A stretch of DNA of 51,177 nt, from NCBI GenBank assembly GCA_018333785.1, contig JAGXSU010000060.1:1-51177 (forward strand), read 5' to 3'. This DNA comes from Methylomicrobium sp. Lineage in GTDB: Bacteria > Pseudomonadota > Gammaproteobacteria > Methylococcales > Methylomonadaceae. Shown here in pieces: positions 46,546 to 51,177 of this stretch. The translations under genes were made by a program, and so were the position numbers. The notes under the pieces are model-generated. The model saw only the letters and a program-made list of their open reading frames with translations, was not told the origin of the DNA and did no database searches. How positions within the stretch are numbered: position 1 is the first letter of the stretch; each line of letters starts with the position of its first letter.

Positions 46546-47024
46546 TAAGCGTTTTCCAGATTCTTAAATAAACTGACCATTTCCAATGCGGACATAGCCG
46601 CTTCAGCCCCTTTATTTCCGGCTTTTGTTCCCGCTCTTTCTATGGCTTGTTCAATCGTATCGACGGTTAATACGCCAAAACTGACGGGTATATCGTATTG
46701 CAGAGACACCATCGCCAAACCTTTCACACATTCGCCAGCAACGTACTCGAAATGCGGTGTACCGCCGCGTATTACGGCACCGAGTGCAATTATTGCATCA
46801 TATTTTTTTGTGGCGGCTGCTCGCTGCACCACCATGGGTAGTTCGAATGCACCGGGAGCCTTGATCAAACAGAGATCGGCTTTATCGGCACCATGCCGAA
46901 CCAGTGTATCAATAGCCCCCATTTCCAATTGCTCCACAATGAAACTGTTGAATCTTGAGGCAACGATACAGAATTTTCCGCCTTTAGCAGACAACTGCCC
47001 TTCAAAGGTTTTTATAGCCGACAT
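46545..47024 (-). CDS. ribH: 6,7-dimethyl-8-ribityllumazine synthase
   Basis: A 159-residue enzyme that condenses the 4-carbon RibB product with the ribitylaminopyrimidine to make lumazine, the penultimate riboflavin step. [49 protein letters not shown] and [20 protein letters not shown] are family motifs with the substrate-binding His. It lies 82 bp after ribBA and is coupled to nusB. Confidence 0.95.
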   Translation of the reverse strand: MSAIKTFEGQLSAKGGKFCIVASRFNSFIVEQLEMGAIDTLVRHGADKADLCLIKAPGAFELPMVVQRAAATKKYDAIIALGAVIRGGTPHFEYVAGECVKGLAMVSLQYDIPVSFGVLTVDTIEQAIERAGTKAGNKGAEAAMSALEMVSLFKNLENA

Positions 47025-47106
47025 GGATACTCTCTAAGTTTTATATTTAAAAAATGTCTAAAGCGGGCAAGCATTAGTGTGATAATTGTTAATGCGCCCG
47101 GTTTAT

Positions 47107-48219
47107 TTAACTGTCCTGATCTGCATAATCGGTCACTTCCAGATTGAAACCGGACAATCCCAGATACTTTTTCTGCGTTCCTATCACTTTTAACTTTCTG
47201 ACGCCCAGATCCGCTAAAATGCGTGAGCCGGTTCCTGTCATGCGCCAATTATCTGTGCCTGCCATAGCAGGTTGCGGAGCAATACCATTATCCTGCATCC
47301 GGTATTGATGAATATGTTCCACCAGGGATTTATTGTCTTCATTCTGGCGGATAACAACAATAACACCTTTGCCTGCCGCCGAGACAATCCGCATCGCTTC
47401 ACGCAGCGACACGCTATTTTCATTACGCTTTGATGAGAATAAATCATCCAGTAAATTGCGCGCATGGACCCTGACCAGAACCGGTTCATCCCCTGCGACT
47501 TTACCCATCACCAACGCAAGGTGTAACTTATTATCATTCCTGTCCTGGTAGGCATAAAGACGAAAATCACCAAACTCAGTTGGAAAATTACATTCGCTGA
47601 TACGCTCAAGTGTATTTTCGTTTTGTATCCGGTAATGAATTAAATCGGCGATGGTGCCGATTTTTAATTGATGTTGGGCGGCAAATTTCTCAAGATCAGG
47701 ACGCCTTGCCATGCTGCCGTCATCGTTTAAAATCTCAACAATCACGGAAGCCGGTTCCACGCCTGCAAGCCTTGCCAAATCGCACCCCGCTTCAGTGTGA
47801 CCAGCCCGGTTCAACACGCCCCCGGATTGTGCCATTAATGGAAAAATATGCCCCGGCTGAACCAAATCCTCGGCTTTTGCATCAGTTGCCACAGCACATT
47901 GAACCGTTCTGGCGCGGTCAGCGGCAGAAATACCGGTTGTTACTCCGGTAGCGGCTTCAATAGAGACGGTAAAATTAGTCGAATGGGCCGTTTTATTTTC
48001 ATTGACCATCAACGGCAGTCGCAATTGTTTGCACCGCTCAGCCGTTAAGGTCAGACAAATCAATCCTCTGCCATAACGCGCCATAAAATTGATGTCTTCA
48101 GATCTGACGAACGAGGCAGCCATGACCAGATCGCCTTCATTTTCCCTATCCTCATCGTCCATGATAATGACCATTTTGCCTTGGCGCAGGTCCTCTATAA
48201 TTTCTTCAATGCTATTCAT
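47107..48219 (-). CDS. ribB: RibBA-type: DHBP synthase with degenerate GTP cyclohydrolase II domain
   Basis: A 370-residue protein. Residues 1-200 are 3,4-dihydroxy-2-butanone-4-phosphate synthase ([14 protein letters not shown] metal/substrate site, [44 protein letters not shown]), fully conserved. Residues about 205-365 have the fold of GTP cyclohydrolase II, but the zinc site is missing: the region that should read C-x-x-GDVFGS-x-RCDC is [20 protein letters not shown] without any Cys. So the second domain is probably inactive for GTP hydrolysis, and a separate RibA is expected elsewhere. The start overlaps the ribE stop (ATGA). Confidence 0.92.
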   Translation of the reverse strand: MNSIEEIIEDLRQGKMVIIMDDEDRENEGDLVMAASFVRSEDINFMARYGRGLICLTLTAERCKQLRLPLMVNENKTAHSTNFTVSIEAATGVTTGISAADRARTVQCAVATDAKAEDLVQPGHIFPLMAQSGGVLNRAGHTEAGCDLARLAGVEPASVIVEILNDDGSMARRPDLEKFAAQHQLKIGTIADLIHYRIQNENTLERISECNFPTEFGDFRLYAYQDRNDNKLHLALVMGKVAGDEPVLVRVHARNLLDDLFSSKRNENSVSLREAMRIVSAAGKGVIVVIRQNEDNKSLVEHIHQYRMQDNGIAPQPAMAGTDNWRMTGTGSRILADLGVRKLKVIGTQKKYLGLSGFNLEVTDYADQDS

Positions 48220-48884
48220 TTATGTTTAAAAAATCCGCTGTTCATGAGCAATTGTTCCGTAACGCCGCCCGTGTATTCTGATGGCTCGGCACTGCCGCCC
48301 TGGAGTAAGCGCTCCATGTAACGAGCCAGAAGATCCACTTCCAGATTGACTTTCGTACCTATGTAACTGGTACCCAATGTTGTTTCGTTTAGTGTATGAG
48401 GCACGATATTAATGCCAAACACAGCGCCGTCAACTTCGTTAACCGTTAAACTGATACCATCAATACAGATAGATCCTTTTTCGGCGATATATTTGGCAAT
48501 TTTATCGGGGGCCTTGATACGAAAACGCCAGGAACGCCCGTCTGATTTTTTATCGACAATCGTGCCTATGCCATCGACATGACCACTGACAATATGACCG
48601 CCCATCCTAGTCGATGGCGTTAATGCCAATTCAAGATTGACAGGCAACCCTGTTTTAGCGTCTTTTAGTGTTGTGCGAGACAGTGTTTCATTGGACACAT
48701 CCGCAATAAAATAATCAGTACCCAGCTCTACCGCTGTCAGACAAACACCGTTAACCGCGATACTATCGCCGAGTTGAACCGTCGCCATTGGCAACTTGCC
48801 CGTCTGAATCTTAAGACGGACATCACCCTCTTTAGGCGTAATGGCCGACACCTGCCCTATTGCCAAAATAATACCTGTAAACAT
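48216..48884 (-). CDS. ribE: Riboflavin synthase, alpha subunit
   Basis: A 222-residue enzyme that dismutates two lumazines into riboflavin and a pyrimidine. The invariant MFTGI N-terminus is present, and two lumazine-binding repeats (GDSIAVNGVCLTAVELG, GHIVSGHVDGIG and the second-repeat KGSICIDGISLTVNEVDG) are clear. It follows ribD by 17 bp and overlaps ribB. Confidence 0.96.
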   Translation of the reverse strand: MFTGIILAIGQVSAITPKEGDVRLKIQTGKLPMATVQLGDSIAVNGVCLTAVELGTDYFIADVSNETLSRTTLKDAKTGLPVNLELALTPSTRMGGHIVSGHVDGIGTIVDKKSDGRSWRFRIKAPDKIAKYIAEKGSICIDGISLTVNEVDGAVFGINIVPHTLNETTLGTSYIGTKVNLEVDLLARYMERLLQGGSAEPSEYTGGVTEQLLMNSGFFKHK

Positions 48885-48901
48885 GGCTTCTTTATTATTG
48901 C

Positions 48902-49987
48902 TTAAATTAATTGAGTCAAACTGAGCCGGAGATCGGGACCAACAGGCCGAACATCAACCAGTTTGAGTTGTTTTCTTCCGGCCATACCGGCCAACTCGGG
49001 CAGCGAAAATAATCCCCGACCTTTATCGCCCAATACACACATTGCCTGGTAAACAATCCATTCATCGACGCAGTTTTGCTTCAGTAAGGCACCGTTTAAA
49101 ATTGCCCCCGCCTCGATGAGCAACTCGTTGATTTGCAGGGTCCCCAAAAATTTTAATGCGGCAGATAAATCAACAACTGCACCTTGTTGGCCGATTCTGA
49201 CAATTTCACAGCCGGACTGTTCCAGTAATTGTGCTTTTTTTTCATCATCACAACAGGTTAAAACAACGGTGCGCCCAGGCAGTTTTAACATGTTCGCGTT
49301 GACTGGCATTCTTAACTGCGAATCCAGAACCACGCGTAATGGCTGCACCAGCGGTTTATCAATGCGGGCATTCAATTGCGGGTCATCAGCCAGAACGGTA
49401 TTGATTCCGGTCATAATAGCTGAGCTTCTCGCTCTAAGCTTATGAACATCGGTCCGGGCCTGTGGCGAGGTAATCCATTTGCTTTCACCGCTGGCCAGCG
49501 CAGTCCGCCCATCCAGACTCATGGCCAATTTACTGCGAATATAGGGCAACCCCGTCTGCATCCGTTTGATAAAGCCAGGATTAAGCTTTTGAGCTTCTTC
49601 TTCCAAAACATGACAACGAACTTCAATGCCCGCCGCTCTTAACTTTGAAATACCTCGTCCTGATACCAGCGGATTGGGGTCTTGCATGGCGACAACAACA
49701 CGAGCGACTTTTGCACTGATCAATGCCTCCGCGCAAGGTGGCGTCTTGCCATAGTGACTGCAGGGTTCCAGGGTCACATAGGCTGTGGCGCCGGATACGT
49801 CTCCTGCATTGTTAAGCGCTTCTACTTCAGCATGTCCTTCACCGGCCTTTTTGTGCCAGCCTTCACCCAAAATCTGCCCGTCTTTAACTAAGACACAACC
49901 AACGCGTGGATTTGGATCGGTTGTATATAAGCCCTTTTGGGCAAGCTTGATAGCCCGCGCCATCAACTCAGTATCACTATCCAGCAA
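48902..49987 (-). CDS. ribD: Bifunctional pyrimidine deaminase/reductase RibD
   Basis: A 361-residue riboflavin-pathway enzyme. The N-terminal deaminase has GHAEVEALNNAG and VTLEPCSHYGKTPPCAEAL, giving the zinc site His-Cys-Cys. The C-terminal reductase begins PYIRSKLAMSLDGRTALASG and includes WITSPQARTDVHKLRARSSA and ELLIEAGAILNGALL. It starts ATG 49987, only 9 bp after nrdR, so it belongs to the nrdR-rib operon. Confidence 0.96.
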   Translation of the reverse strand: MLDSDTELMARAIKLAQKGLYTTDPNPRVGCVLVKDGQILGEGWHKKAGEGHAEVEALNNAGDVSGATAYVTLEPCSHYGKTPPCAEALISAKVARVVVAMQDPNPLVSGRGISKLRAAGIEVRCHVLEEEAQKLNPGFIKRMQTGLPYIRSKLAMSLDGRTALASGESKWITSPQARTDVHKLRARSSAIMTGINTVLADDPQLNARIDKPLVQPLRVVLDSQLRMPVNANMLKLPGRTVVLTCCDDEKKAQLLEQSGCEIVRIGQQGAVVDLSAALKFLGTLQINELLIEAGAILNGALLKQNCVDEWIVYQAMCVLGDKGRGLFSLPELAGMAGRKQLKLVDVRPVGPDLRLSLTQLI

Positions 49988-49996
49988 CAGATCTTC

Positions 49997-50455
49997 TCAC
50001 TTTTTTTGTAGATGATTGATCATATCAGTGAATTCACTGACATCCTGAAAACTGCGATAGACAGAGGCAAAACGAACAAATGCGACATGATCCAGTTCGC
50101 TTAATTCTCGCATGACTTTTTCGCCCAACTCATTGGCGGTCACTTCACGTTCGCCTTTCGCCATCAGCTCTTTTTTGATCCTGTTGATCGCCGCTTCAAT
50201 AGCATCGCTGCCTACCGGTCTTTTTTCCAGTGCCCTCAACATGCCGGAACGCAGCTTATTTTCATCAAAAGGTTCTCTTGCCCCGCCCCGTTTTACAATT
50301 CTTGGCAAGCTTAATTCGACAAACTCATAAGTAGTGAATCGTTCTTTACAGACAATGCATTCACGCCGCCTGCGGACTTGGTCGCCTTCGTTAGAAAGTC
50401 TTGAATCAACGACTCGGGTGTCTTGTGTCCCACAAAATGGACATCGCATAATCAA
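49997..50455 (-). CDS. nrdR: Transcriptional repressor NrdR
   Basis: A 152-residue repressor of ribonucleotide reductase genes. The N-terminal zinc ribbon is [17 protein letters not shown] with the second pair in [16 protein letters not shown]. The ATP-cone follows ([24 protein letters not shown]-like region and [19 protein letters not shown]). It is the first gene of the riboflavin operon, a common arrangement. Its promoter should lie in 50456-50604, shared with the divergent aldolase-like gene. Confidence 0.95.
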   Translation of the reverse strand: MIMRCPFCGTQDTRVVDSRLSNEGDQVRRRRECIVCKERFTTYEFVELSLPRIVKRGGAREPFDENKLRSGMLRALEKRPVGSDAIEAAINRIKKELMAKGEREVTANELGEKVMRELSELDHVAFVRFASVYRSFQDVSEFTDMINHLQKK

Positions 50456-50604
50456 CTACCAATAGTAAAGCTGCTTGTGGCTAAGTCGTTTAAAACCGAA
50501 CATTTTATATTAATTAACCTTAAAATTCTGAAAATTGTTCAACCTTTGTCTGCATTGGTTAAACTACAACGCTTTTTGAAAGCGATCATCCATTCTTCGA
50601 CACC

Positions 50605-50931
50605 ATGAACGAACCAGAAGGCGTCATCAAATTTGAGCTTCATCATGCTCATGCCCCTTTACCTGCCGGAATTGACCTGTGTCCTGTTAATGCCTGGCGA
50701 ACACTATTTCACCGGCTAGGACTGATCGGTCAAGACCCTGGAAGATACGGCGGATACGGATTTGGCAATATCAGTTTCAAATCAGACAACACAACAGGTC
50801 AATTCATTATTAGCGGCACTCAGACCGGACATCTTGAAGCATTGGAAACGGAACATTATGGCATGGTCACTGGCACTGAAATAATAAAGAACCGTTTAAC
50901 CTCTACCGGATTATCAAAACCTTCATCCTAA
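50605..50931 (+). pseudogene. Class II aldolase/adducin-like gene, truncated
   Basis: A 108-codon frame starting MNEPEGVIKFELHHAHAPLP. The stretch LFHRLGLIGQDPGRYGGYGF, then GNISF and ISGTQTGHLEALETEHYGMV, resembles the N-terminal half of class II aldolase/adducin-type proteins of about 200 residues, which bind a metal and act on phosphorylated sugars or related compounds. It stops after KPSS, where the family normally continues with E-A-L-T-H and the metal-binding His residues. About 65 bp later a transposase gene begins on the same strand, so an IS insertion probably cut the gene. An activity is unlikely. Confidence 0.65.
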
Positions 50932-50996
50932 AAAGAGCAGTTAAAACTTGCTAAACTATCTTAAGTAATTGATATCAATTGAGAATGAGGCGCTTA

Positions 50997-51177
50997 TGCA
51001 AGAGATCATGACTCACCCATTGGGTGAAGGCCAATCAAAAGCATTGTTACCCTTAGCCGAACCCGTAACGGTCGACACATTTGGCGGGCGGATTCATGTC
51101 GAATGGAATCCGCAAGCGGCCGTAACGCCGTTGGGACAGTTGCCGTTTTTTATCGACTACCTGCACGTCAGTGGCTT
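50997..51177 (+). mobile_element. Transposase N-terminus, partial at right edge
   Basis: The frame from ATG 50997 (GAGG about 7 bases upstream) reads MQEIMTHPLGEG, then EPVTVDTFGGRIHVEWNPQA and AVTPLGQLPFFIDYLHVSG up to the window edge. I recall this opening from DDE transposases, but the exact IS family is not certain. The IS left end is probably near 50926-50935, at the truncation point of the aldolase-like gene. Confidence 0.65.

Noticed and set aside
47025-50604. FMN riboswitch controlling the riboflavin genes
   Set aside because: No RFN-type conserved blocks were seen upstream of ribB, ribD or ribH.

Overview
The window looks like chromosome of a gammaproteobacterium, most likely a Methylococcales-type methanotroph or a close relative. 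The organism is inferred from protein character and gene order; no taxonomic marker gene is present. The housekeeping block (nrdR-rib genes-nusB-thiL-pgpA, tRNA-fMet, rimP-nusA-infB-rbfA-truB-rpsO-pnp) has the classic gammaproteobacterial order. Around it lie accessory genes, insertion-sequence fragments and MITE-like repeats.

Layout. 1-1570 (minus): a small secreted protein, a TerC-clan membrane protein (DUF475) and a terD gene cut after 28 codons, abutting the 5' end of a transposase that runs off the left edge. 1.8-5.76 kb (plus): an element-like module with two tandem flhDC-like pairs (the second FlhD fused to a STAS-like domain), a decayed prtN-like gene, a lambda-type excisionase and a lambda-type integrase, followed by three 11-bp tandem repeats. 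6.3-8.1 kb (plus): a methyl-accepting chemotaxis protein with a haem-binding sensor. 8.2-15.6 kb (minus): a minimal V/A-type ATPase operon in the unusual order B-D-I-K-E-DUF2764-A. 15.7-24.3 kb (minus): signalling genes, namely a diguanylate cyclase, a four-PAS hybrid kinase, a CheB-CheR fusion and a double-receiver protein. The kinase and CheBR genes appear visibly GC-richer than their neighbours.

24.4-26.2 kb (minus): a SoxC/SorA-type molybdoenzyme with its cytochrome c. 26.6-32.5 kb (plus): a heptad-repeat lipoprotein, then tamA-tamB, which build the outer-membrane translocation and assembly module. 32.7-34.4 kb (plus): a small helical protein and a beta-CASP nuclease. 34.5-35.4 kb (minus): rimK. 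35.9-50.5 kb (minus): the translation/transcription block and the riboflavin block. 50.6 kb to the end (plus): a class II aldolase-like gene cut short, followed by the N-terminus of another transposase.

The most interesting part is the 1.8-5.76 kb module. FlhDC-type activators beside xis and int recall the SetCD/AcaCD master activators of SXT-type ICEs and IncA/C plasmids, but here they form a four-gene chain with no transfer genes in view. TTTTGGG-core repeats lie at both ends of the module and could be Int arm sites or activator boxes. Secondary points are the sodium-type ligand pattern in the ATPase K subunit, the permuted ATPase operon, the MITE-like family, and genes interrupted by insertion sequences at both edges.
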